From positions 13,268,552 to 13,332,551 of the forward strand of contig BROE01000003.1 in assembly GCA_036571765.1 (NCBI GenBank): a stretch of 64,000 nt of DNA, written 5' to 3'. Every line of letters begins with the position of its first letter. Position 1 is the first letter of the stretch. The translations under genes were made by a program, and so were the position numbers. The stretch is from Plecoglossus altivelis (taxonomy: Eukaryota > Chordata > Actinopteri > Osmeriformes > Plecoglossidae). Below the pieces are notes generated by a model that made no database searches, was not told the origin of the DNA, and worked only from the letters and a program-made list of their open reading frames with translations. Positions 49,575-60,200 of this stretch are shown here, one piece after another.

Positions 49575-52500
49575 CCCCAGATGCAGGTAACATCATTAGC
49601 AGAGGAGGTGTCGAAGCAGGTGCGAATGGCAGTCCATCTCTGTCACTTTCAAATTTCACCTGCTACCCCCTGCCAGGCAACACACAATCGCATTCACACA
49701 TGTTCACACACATACATGCACACACACCTTGTTGTAGCAAAATGCACACTTTCCAAGGTGTGACACACATACAGTATGAAGCCAGTTCATAATGCACACG
49801 CAGACGTGCAAATATGACAGCCTAAAATACTTCCACGGAAGAGGTTAGGGGTACGTTTTAATTGGTCATTTTGTCTTTTGTCAGACATGGTCATCCAGAG
49901 TGACTTACAATTAGGAAAGGTGAAACAATTGGACGTGTGAAGTATTTGTTTGTGTGTGTATGTCTGTCCACTAAGCTTCTGGCATGTACATGTAATTGAG
50001 TGTCATCCTGACACAGGAGATTGTATGCTATATGTAACAATGAGGTGACTTGATTCTAGATGTCTAGATTGTTGGCCAGACCGAGCAGACATACATTTGC
50101 CTTCACACAAACACACTCTCAAACATCCATACCTTTCTCTTTGCATTGTGCCCAAAGACAGTCATTCTAGACAGCTCTGGTGTTTATCCAGTCAGCACAG
50201 AAGCACCAGCAGGCAGCCAAAGAAGCAGACTGGCACTGAGGTTGGCTTGCTGCCAGCAAGCAACTGGGCAATCATGTATGTAGACAAACAGCCTCGCCAG
50301 TGAAATCAGGCTGCCAGAAAAACAGGCAGCCAGGCAGAAATGCAAGCTGGCTGAGTGGAGGAGTTAAATGTCATGAATTCTTAATGCTTAATGAGCCTAT
50401 CAGCAGCGAAGGAAAGCAGCTCCGTAGCTCTTCAACTAATTAGCTTCTGTGGCTGGTCGCTCTCCCACTGAGGGTGGGGGGAGAGAGAAGACTAGAGGAG
50501 AGAGGAGAGAAATGGGGGGGGGGGGCAAAGGGAGAGAAAGTGGGGAAGGAGTGAGAGAGAGAGAAGGAGAGGGAAATGAGATCCTACGACCAGAAGGTAG
50601 TGATCCACAGCATCAGAGCCAGCACAAAGAATTTGTTCCACTATGAATGCATCCGCTCAACGCTCTTGTTATTTGTTCCCTACACACATACATTCAGAAA
50701 GACAGAGGGAGAAAGACAGAGGGACGGAGACAGATTGTGGCAATTTTCCACGTTTCATAGCATAGAGGAGGGAAACCAATCAATGGAGCGACGCGCAAAA
50801 CAACATCACCCAATGCATGAACAGTCCTCCCTTTCCTTGTCCATCTGTGTTTAATCTATGAGCATTGCCAGTCTGTGTGCTGAGAGGAGAGGGAGAAGAA
50901 CACAGCGAGGTCACACAGCATTGGCTTGATTGGCAAAATTGAGAAACCACAAATGACTGGATTTGCAATCCAGTGTGACCCAGGCCTGCAGTACATTTTG
51001 TGCCTATTGGCTGCCTTTCCACCCCTCCCTCCTACCCCCTTCTACACACATACACACACGCAAAAGCACACACACCACTCCTCATCCTCCACACCACCCT
51101 CCCCTCAACGGGCATCGACTTGGATTGGGCAAAATTCCCTGTCCTTTCCCTCGCTTTCCCTGCAATTGGTAAGAGAAGCACATCGACACACGCCAGAATC
51201 CCCACCTTAAACTATTGCACACACATCCAAATACACACACGCATTAAAAGAGGCACAGCACCTCTCCCTCCCCCCCTCTTTCTCTCTCTCTTGATCTCTT
51301 TCTCTCCATCTCTATCTGTTCCTCTCTCCGTACACTCCAGCCTCCCTCCTCCTGTGTTTCGTGTGCTTGTCCCTGCTCCATCACCAATTACCAGAGCCGA
51401 GCAGGAGCAGGGCCTAAATGTGAGTCCAGGCAGGAGAGGCATGTTTGCAGCTGTTGTCCTGTGGAGTCTGGCTTACCGCAGACCAAGGGCTCTGCGGGGG
51501 GTAGGAGGCAGGGGGCGTGGTCTGGGACAAGACAGGACCCCGGGGAAGCTGGACGACACGCTACCTTGTGAAGCTAATGTCCCGCCCCCGCCGCAAATCT
51601 CTCTTTTTCTCTTTCCTCCTCCCTGCATCTGTTTGTACTTCTCAAAGTTTCTTTCTTTCCTCGGCTACCGGCGAGTCGTGACTCACCGACGTGGAAGTGG
51701 GGTTGGGGTTGCAGCAGTAAAGAGTGGTATGTGTCCCAGTTTCTACCACCAGAATATGTGTCAAATTGGACCGCACCCAGACTCAATTTAGCATGCCACA
51801 CACATTCTCATGTTTCATTTGATTGAGGAAGCACATTTAATAAACGAACGGTTCGAGAGAGACAACAGAGCGACAGAACAAGCAGTACAACTGAAAGAAA
51901 TGAAGAGAAAGGTGTGGGACCGACACCGGATGGAGAAGTGGTAGAATGGAGACAATGCTTGGTGAGGTTGTTATGTGTACAGAGAATCGTCACAATGAGC
52001 TGTTTTTGGGTCTCAGCCTTCCTTCAAGGCTGAAGCTCCTCTCTGCCTCAGAGCACAATGACACACTGCTCTATCAGAGTGGCCTGCACACAGCCACAGC
52101 TGCTTCCCACAATGCACCTGTCCAAGAGGGGGTTTGGAAGCACACTGTTGAGGTAAGATAGATGTAAGCAGGTCAAATCGAAGGCTCCTCCCTATCAAAT
52201 CAAGAGGGTGCCATAAAAACCCAGCGTTAACACATACACACAGGCGTTAACAAGTTTATCTGCAGACAGCTTAGGTTTTGCTAACACACACACACACGCA
52301 GCAGCCCTCCCTAGCAGATCATGTTGAGTGGGGAATAAATATGAAACCAGATAAAAGAGCATCATCATGAATAAAACACCAGCCATAACTTTCATAATCC
52401 GGTGTGTTGATTTATGAATGTACAGAGTGGGATGGCCCGACCACCAAGTAAATATTCATGTGACGTGCGCTAAGCTGTGTTTAATTGTGATAAATGATGA

Positions 52501-53840
52501 TGGGAAGAGGACGGAGCCCATAACTGCCAGCCTTCATCACACACAACCAGCTGAATTAGGACTCCACTTCCTGTTAGAACGCCCAGACAAAGTGGTCGCA
52601 TCCTATTGGACCACACGCCACCTTAGAGAACATCGGTCATGATTCTCACCAGACGCAACATAAAGTCACAGACAGAGATGATCCTTCAGCAGCCTGGCTC
52701 TCTGACGCTAACTGCATACGAAACATGGACGCTTCTAAACACCAACACACATCCCTGAACACCGTGCTTCGCGCGCGCACATACAATCACCGGAGGATGT
52801 GACCCTTACAAATGTTTCGATTTGTATCTATTCGCTCATGATTGTATTTTTTTTATCAATATTTTTTGAAATATGATTTTTGTCCAACAGAAATCCCCAG
52901 TGAACAAACACATATTCACATACACGGTCTTGACATGATGGTGTTCTTGGGAGTCAGTACTCTTCATGCACTAGTGTCTTGTTTAAGGCCTTTCTCCCTG
53001 CTGAGCTTTAATAAAGACTAAATTCCCTTGTTATGCGTGTCTGGACCTCAAATAATGAAAAATATTGATCTGAAACATTATTTAGTCAATAATACTCGCT
53101 GTCACAGGGAAATGGAGGAGGATGAAGCTGAAGTTTGCCAGACAGAGAGGGAAGAGTACCACCTAGTGGTACAAAATAAAGACGCATGTGATTGGATGGG
53201 ATCTGGTGCCATAACGCACCCTACTGTCCAGGTGCAGAACAGAGGGAGCTGAGGTGGGAGGAGGAGAGGGATAACTTGGGGGGAGAGTGGGAAGAGGGGG
53301 AGGGGGTAGCTGAGGTGGGTGGGTGTTGAACGGTTAGAGCAACCACACAGCATCCTTTAGTCCTCTTCTTTCCAAGGCCTCACAGGCCTAACAGTCTCTT
53401 CTTTACTCTCTCCGTTTCTCCCCTCTCTCTCTTTACCTCAACATCCGGTGACCATCCAGTGACCACACTCACAATACTGTCCATCTCTGACATAGCCTTA
53501 CACAACGTGTTGATTTTATGATTTCATTTCTATTAAGTGTTTAGATTCATACGTTAGAACAGAACAATAGTAATTCGTTGTAACCAAAGGACACCCTTCT
53601 CCGCAAACATTTGAGATTGTACTTTACCAGAAGGGGTTGCTATTGCATCACTTTTAACTGCTTTTATGTCTCGTAAAAAAAGAACACTTTATCAGGAATA
53701 TTTTCAGGCGGCCCATACACCTACAGAAATGGTTTAGCTTCACTGAATATATTGTGCTTAGTGATATATCTTGAAAATACGGCAAATAAATTTGATAAGA
53801 TCAACCTCATGGTTACCAAGATAAATAAACACATTGTCGT
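49574..53840. other. Intergenic sequence upstream of n4bp1
   Basis: Mostly unique and less repetitive than the preceding 49 kb. G9-10 and GA-rich DNA at 50,470-50,580; CT-rich at 51,270-51,330. At 50,370-50,450 TCATGAATTC, TTAATGCTTAATGAG and CTAATTAGC form a homeobox-like cluster. No exon recognised. Confidence 0.55.
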
Positions 53841-53847
53841 ATTTTGA

Positions 53848-53855
53848 TGACATCA
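53848..53855 (+). promoter_or_regulatory. CRE/ATF-like site next to the kappa-B site
   Basis: TGACATCA fits the ATF/CREB half-site arrangement TGACNTCA and lies five bases before the kappa-B decamer. The pairing resembles cytokine-responsive promoters in which ATF/Jun and Rel factors bind side by side. Function is inferred. Confidence 0.45.
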
Positions 53856-53860
53856 TCATT

Positions 53861-53870
53861 GGGACTTTCC
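53861..53870 (+). promoter_or_regulatory. Consensus NF-kappa-B site upstream of n4bp1
   Basis: GGGACTTTCC is an exact classical kappa-B decamer, 147 bp upstream of the first in-frame ATG. The motif is seen directly; promoter function is inferred. No TATA box is evident between it and the ATG, and the transcription start is unknown. Confidence 0.6.
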
Positions 53871-53955
53871 GGGTAGCGTTGGGTTGTCATAGCTCTTAGC
53901 TTGCATGCAAAAGTTATCGTGAAGTACAATCCCTCCTTGGCGTTTTTATCAGCAT

Positions 53956-53988
53956 ATGCTTGAGGAACACACGACGAGGGAACCATGA
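53956..53988 (+). promoter_or_regulatory. uORF 1 (10 codons) in the probable n4bp1 5' leader
   Basis: ATG at 53956 is followed by ten sense codons in all, and TGA at 53986-53988. It overlaps the start of the next uORF by four bases (ATGA). It matters only if transcription starts upstream of 53956. Confidence 0.35.
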
Positions 53989-54032
53989 AGGATGGGAAAG
54001 ATCCAAATGACACCGAATGGTTGACTTATTGA
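53985..54032 (+). promoter_or_regulatory. uORF 2 (15 codons) overlapping the first n4bp1 ATG
   Basis: ATG at 53985 sits in AACCATGA with A at -3, a better context than the ATG at 54017 (C at -3). It runs out of frame with the main frame and stops at 54030-54032, past Met1 (54017) but before Met17 (54065). Scanning ribosomes that translate it would bypass Met1 and could restart at Met17 or Met26. Confidence 0.45.
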
Positions 54033-54367
54033 AAGGAGCTGAGACTAAGATATTCGAAAACAGAATGTCAACAACACGGCCCCTCCTCGGTATGAAGCGA
54101 ATCACCGAGGTAACCTGTTCGGAACCGCCGGGAAACGGGCTGTCATCCTGCGCTAGCCACCAACAGCGAGAGACCGTGGACGAGTTCACGGTCCACGAAG
54201 ACAAGCAAGACGAGCTTAAATGTGCCAAGGCCAGAGTAGAAAAGGTTTTCAAGGTAGCTTTCACTATCATCGGCCTCTTGGATCACACTGGAGCCCACGG
54301 TAGTAAAGCATCACGGCAGATCTGGCTCCAGTTAAAAGGAAAGAGTGACGATGTATCCAAAGCAAAG
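54017..54367 (+). CDS. n4bp1: n4bp1 coding exon 1 (residues 1-117)
   Basis: Begins at the first in-frame ATG after the stop at 54008 and ends after AAG before the donor GTACTG, phase 0. It encodes a non-conserved N-terminus of about 52 residues, then the conserved start of N4BP1: a DEFT motif, a basic helix with KARVEKVFKV, and IWLQLKG, matching the human pattern of DEFT followed by IWLQLCG. The 5' end of the exon is not determined. Met17 has A at -3 and is not overlapped by the upstream uORFs, so it competes with Met1 as the true start. Confidence 0.88.
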
Positions 54368-57205
54368 GTACTGGAACATTGGCATTATCTATGTTACTCA
54401 TTCACGATTCAAACTTAACCGACGGTCGATTAAGTTTGTGTTGAGGTTCACCAGTTTGTGTGTTTGTATGTGTTTTTGTCTCTATGTAGCCTTAAAACTT
54501 ACTAAAGAAATCCCCACTTGGTAGGTAACACAGTTGGATCTAGTTAGATCGTTTTTAATATTAGCTAACAAGTGCCTACAACGTCTTTGACAGGTGAGTG
54601 AAATTCTAGATCATGAACTAGCTCTCGCACAGCACTGTACTAGCTAGCAATGGTTGTTGTTGGTGGATTAAAAAGTGTGTAACTTGCACTCCGCTCAACT
54701 ACACACACAGCCCACGAATAATTAACCGGTATATCTCTCTTTTTTTTCCCTGTTCCTGTTAGCTTTGGTTATTGAACAGAAGTGTAGTGGTAACTAGATC
54801 CCCTGAATCTCACCGCCGTTTTCGTGAAAACAAGCAAGTCGGATGAAAGTGGGAATGTTTTCATTGTACCGTGAAGCCAAATGTTTATGGTCGCTTATCG
54901 GTATCAGAAATCGCATCACCACTTTAAAACCCTGGTACTTTCCCGTCCATTCGAAAACATGTCACACTTGTGTATGACGAGTTCTCCAATACATCATAGC
55001 TTATGATCTCAAATGTATGTCGACTGAGAACCGGATTTGACAGTGGTATGTCACAAAGCGGAAACTATTAGTCCAGTCGGCACTAACTAGGTTATCTATG
55101 TTCAGCCTGTAAACCCGGGTATCCCCTCACTACATGGATATTTAATAGATCGAAACGCCCAGTCATTCTTGAGCTATTAATTTGCCTTGTAATCTCCCTT
55201 TGTGACTAGCTCTGTAATCATGTGTTGCTGTGGAACTGACTAAAAAGTTAGGAATGTGACTGGCAAATAGATTGTGTCATGCATATTAACCCATTACAAA
55301 ATCTGTGAAATGGCTCATCGTACAAACTAGCAGTTCGCTAGCAGTTCAAGTCATTGTTTCAATAGCTCATTAGACTTGAATCGAATTGAATTATGGGATT
55401 GAATAGATTTGATGTCGCCGAATTGGGGGAAAATAGGGGTTTTTCAATCAGTTCTGTCTGACTTTGTTGACATGCGTTGTTGTTGTTGTTACAGGAGTAC
55501 CTGAAGGGACTGTGTGACCCTGAACTGCAGGAAGATGAGCGCTACCCGGTAGACATGCATTGCATCTTTGCCGGCGCCCGCGGCCTATTCTTGGACCGCC
55601 TATTGAGAGACACCAGCGCAGAGGTTCTGGTTCTGGAGCCAGGCCTGCTGCGGCTGGTAGGCCGGGCCGAGCCTGTTGTCATGGCGCAGAGCCGCGTGCA
55701 GCAGTTCGTGGCCCTATTCCAGGAGAAGCGAAGTCTGCCCGGCGACAGGGAGCCTGCGGTGAAGAGAAGCTTTAAGGCGTTTGTGGAGGAGAGAGATGAC
55801 AAATACACCATGGAGCTGCTGCTGCTGCCCAGTGCTCTGAAGGAGGAGCTGCTGGGACTGGCCAGCAGCCCCACACTGCCTCATCCCCCGACACACAGCC
55901 CCATCCTTGGGGGAGCCGACTCAGACCAGGACCGTTCGCAGAACAGCACGCCCGTCACAGAACTCTCGAACCGCATCCTGGACACCAGCTTCGACGAGGG
56001 CCCCAAGGTCGGGGCGGTGGCCATGGGGCGGGCCGGGACTGAAGCTGAGGGGAGGAGCGGTGCCAGGAGTGGGGCAGGCTCTGGCCCGGGGACGGACATG
56101 GTCTTCTTGAATGGACGGCCCTCCCACAAGCGTCGATCATCGGAGAGCGAGCTGAGAGACACTAAGAGGCAGTACTCCCTGGAGAGGAGGGAAGAGTCCC
56201 TGGAGAGGGAGAGGGACAGGCGGGCTGGGGGTCATGGCGGCCAGGACGGCCGGCCTAAGACACCGGCGGCCCCGTCGTCCACCGGCAGGGCCAGCTGCAG
56301 CCCCCTGGGCCCCCCTATCGTGCTGGACAGCGACGTGTCGGACGAGGGCGAGGCAGTGAGCCCTGAGACCAACCTGCGTTGTCTGGTCAACTTCTTCCGG
56401 ACCATGGGTTACCAGCAGGAGGTGGTGGAGCGCGTGGTGAGGAGGACCGGCCAGACGGAGGACACCTTCCTGCTGCTGGAGCGCATCGTGGAGGAGAGCC
56501 GGAAGGTGGAGGCCCAGGGTGGGGGGAGAGACAGGGATGCGGACAAGGGAGGTGGGGGCGCTTCGCCACGCACTACAGAGACCTCCTTCGCGCCCTCCTC
56601 CACCCCTTTGTCCTCCACGCTCCCTAGCAGCAGAGAGAAGGAGCGGGGCCCGGCCAGAAGCCAGGCAGACGTCCGTGCCAAGGAGAACATCAAGCCGTTG
56701 GGCAGCGCCTGCAGTAACGGCGTGGCCCAACGGGGGCAGAGCTGTGCCATCAGGAGCAGCAGCGCCCAGGGCAGAGTCAACGACGTCATCACCATCGAGG
56801 ATGAGGACGCAGGCGACGAGGACATGCCCAAGATGGCGGACCACCTCAACAACCAATCCGCCTCCAGGATGGATTATCAGTCTAAGAGCGGAGGCCAGCT
56901 GGACTACCTATCGCGGGGCAGCTCTCAGACGCTGGGGGCGGTGCGCGTGGAGAGTGTAACCGCTCTGCGTAGCGCTCCCCAGTGGCTGACCCAGACCACT
57001 GAGCCCCGGCCAGGCTGCTCCTACCAGACCCTGGCCTCCTCCAGACTGGAGCCCCCAGCCCCCCAGCCACCTCCCCCTGTCACAGGGATGACTCGCTTCC
57101 AGCAGTCCCTAAAGACTCCCTATACCCTGACCCTGGCCAACCAGCCTGGCAGGCCAGACCTGAGGCACATCGTTATAGACGGCAGCAACGTGGCGATGGC
57201 GTGAG

Positions 57206-57248
<43 letters not shown>

Positions 57249-60200
57249 ATTACTCTCACCATCCCACGCTTATACACACTTACTGTATCCACCCCCACAA
57301 CAAAAGCCCGGTTACTGAATCTACTTAGTAGGAGGATGTGAAATAAAGCAGAGTCTACATTCATATTAAGAAACTTTTTGAAATGACAGAACCACCACCT
57401 GTGTGTGAGTTTCTTACGGGGTTGACGTGGGGGTATCTGATGTGGGAATAAACCATCTGTACCGATTCCAGCCTTGTCATCAGCGAACAGTAAAGTGTTC
57501 CTCTCTGCCAGTAATTCTGTAAGAGTGTCACTTTAAGTTGCACAATATCATTCATAGACTAAGATATTGATAGTTTTCGAGTACTGTGCTCTTTCCCAAC
57601 CTGTCAACATCTGCTGTTCCCTCAATTCCTCTTTCTCTTTCTCTTTCTCTGTGGGCCTCTGTCTTTTTCTGAAGGCCATCATATGAGACTGGGACACTAG
57701 AGATGAACTATCACAGGTTTTTCATATTTGGAGAAAAGAAAAAAACAATTCACTGGCATTGAACATACTTTTAGATTTGATCTAATTGATTCATGATGTC
57801 CTTTTTTTGCGTGGGTCTTTTTTACAGTACCAGACCCGCACTGGACTTGTCTCACCGGTCACATCATTGGTGCTAGTTTAACGTTTTTGAACATTTGGAA
57901 CATTTTCTCTTCTGGAGAGAACTTCCCTTTGGCTTTGCATAACACACAGTAGGTGTGGGCAGGTGTGGGCAGGTGTGGGTGTTACTCGATATGCAGGATT
58001 TTCCTTTTGACCTTCTGTAACTTCACCTGTGCGGCTGTCATGGTAACCATCCCATCACCAGGCTGCTCGTCGTGTGCATTAAAAACCCTCGACTGCCCAA
58101 GGGACTTCCTTCTCACTGACGTCTAGCCTGTTTTTGTTGACGTTAACGCCAGCAGACGGTCTAAATGCTCGCAGGTTTTCTGAACGACTCTATCTGGGGA
58201 TCCTTACTTATTTACTGCGAGCCTGCAGCAGCTAGCGTAGAGTCCCACAGCGCTGATATCCTTGAGGAACGGTCTTTGGTTTCTGCAGCTGCAGCCATCT
58301 GCATCCGCTTAGGTGAAGCTGCGAAAGAGACCAGGCCAGTTCAGTCAGGCTCCTCTCCGGTTCAGAAACAGTTGGTGACGGAACTCGTGTTTTATCATCA
58401 TTAACAACATCAACAGCACGTCTCCCCTAAGCCACCCTTCCTGCCAGTCTCATGACGCAGTTTCAATGAGAGCGCTTGTCGTTGATTTCCTGTGCGGTCT
58501 ATTTCCTGTCGCGCAGCCACGGCCTGCATCGCTTCTTCTCCTGCCGAGGCATCGCCATCGCCGTGGAAGCCTTCTGGAGGCGGGGCCACCGGGAGATCAC
58601 GGTCTTTGTCCCCCAATGGCGGCAGAAGAAGGACCGCTGCACCACAGGTCAGTTGGCGTGTGTGTGCGTGTGCGTGTGTGTGTGTGTGCGTGCGTGTGTG
58701 TTGCTAACCGTAGTGCTGTCCTTCCTGCAGAGCAACACTTCCTAAACCAGTTGGAGGACCTGAGACTGCTGTCCTTCACCCCCTCCAGAGAAGTTTGTGG
58801 CCAGAGAATCTCCTCCCACGATGACAGGTACACGCGCATACTGCCTCTACTCCCTTAAAAGCCTACTCAGTTTATACTGCCACCTCATCCCTACTGACAC
58901 AGACGTGGCTGACTGTTTCGCCTGCTTACAGGCTGTTTATATATCAATAAACCAATAAAGAGATGGTACATGACATGCTGTAAAAGCAATGGCTACATAC
59001 GCAATACGTACAGGCCAGTGGTTCCTCACTCCTGACTCCTGACTACCACCTTTTATTACTGACTAAGCCAGGAATAGTAGTGGACACGGATCAAACATGT
59101 TTTATGTTACCGTCCTTTGTACTTGTCTGTTTTTGCCCCCCGTGGTTTACGTTTTCTTTCTCGTATTCCTTGTATGTGACAACCTACTCGGTAATAAAAC
59201 CTCACTCTGATCGGTGACCAACTTCTCTTGCTTCTTGGGTCTGCAGGTTCCTTCTGCACCTGGCAGAGAAGACGGGCGGGATCATCGTAACCAACGACAA
59301 CCTGCGGGACTTTGTCAACACCTCAGAGGCGTGGAGGAGGATCATTCAGACAAGGTGACCAATCACCTTGTCCGCTTCCTCTACTAAAGATAAATACCCG
59401 GGCTATTTTCTACTTCCTTTATTGTTCCAGTGTGTTAGTACCAGTAGCTTTAAGGATGTTGAAAGGTAAGTATGACTGGATAGAAGTCTTTTCCTTTGGA
59501 CTGGGGTTCTGAAAGCTGTGGCCCCCTCTCTGTATCTCTGTCCCCTTTGTCTTTTTTCCTTTGTCATTGTCCCTGTCCTCTCTCTCGCTGCCTTTGACCT
59601 TATCACTTTGTACCTGTGTCTCTGTCCCAGTATCTCTGCTCCAGCACCTCTGTCCCAGTACCACTGTCTCAGTACCACTGTCCCAGTACCTCTGTCGTAG
59701 TAGCACAGACCCAGTACCACTGTCCCAGTGCCTCTGTCTCAGTACCACTGTCTCAGTACCACTGTCCCAGTACCACTGTCCCAGTGCCTCTGTCCCAGTA
59801 CCACTGTCCCAGTACCACTGTCCCAGTACCACTGTCCCAGTACCACTGTCCCAGTGCCTCTGTCCCCATGTCTGACCTGTGTCTGATCTCTCTAGGCTGT
59901 TGCAGTTCACCTTTGTAGAAGATCTCTTCATGATCCCTGACGACCCCCTGGGCAAGCATGGACCTCACCTGGAGGTCTTCCTCCGCAGGGACAGCAGGTA
60001 GGGCAAGGGCTTCCCGCATGGCAGGAAACATGAACTGTACGTGAACTATTTGTTACAGATCGAGAGTAGGATATCTCTCTGTTCTTATCTGCTCGTCTTG
60101 GGTGGATTCTGCTCACTAATGGCAAAAAGCGCAAAGAACCTTCGGCAACAATTTGTCTCGATTAGCAGTTTGCCTCCTGTTCTGACAAGCAGTGAAATCC

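Noticed and set aside
1..53840. cbln1 or another syntenic gene upstream of n4bp1
   Set aside because: None of the open frames shows a C1q domain or any other family I can recognise, so no second gene is claimed.
53914..54270. 118-codon minus-strand frame over n4bp1 exon 1
   Set aside because: Antisense shadow; the plus-strand reading matches the N4BP1 N-terminus.
56137..56856. 239-codon frame on the minus strand
   Set aside because: It is the antisense shadow of the GC-rich n4bp1 exon 2.
59419..59955. 178-codon minus-strand frame in n4bp1 intron 5
   Set aside because: Generated by the 14-bp minisatellite, whose complement is also free of stops.
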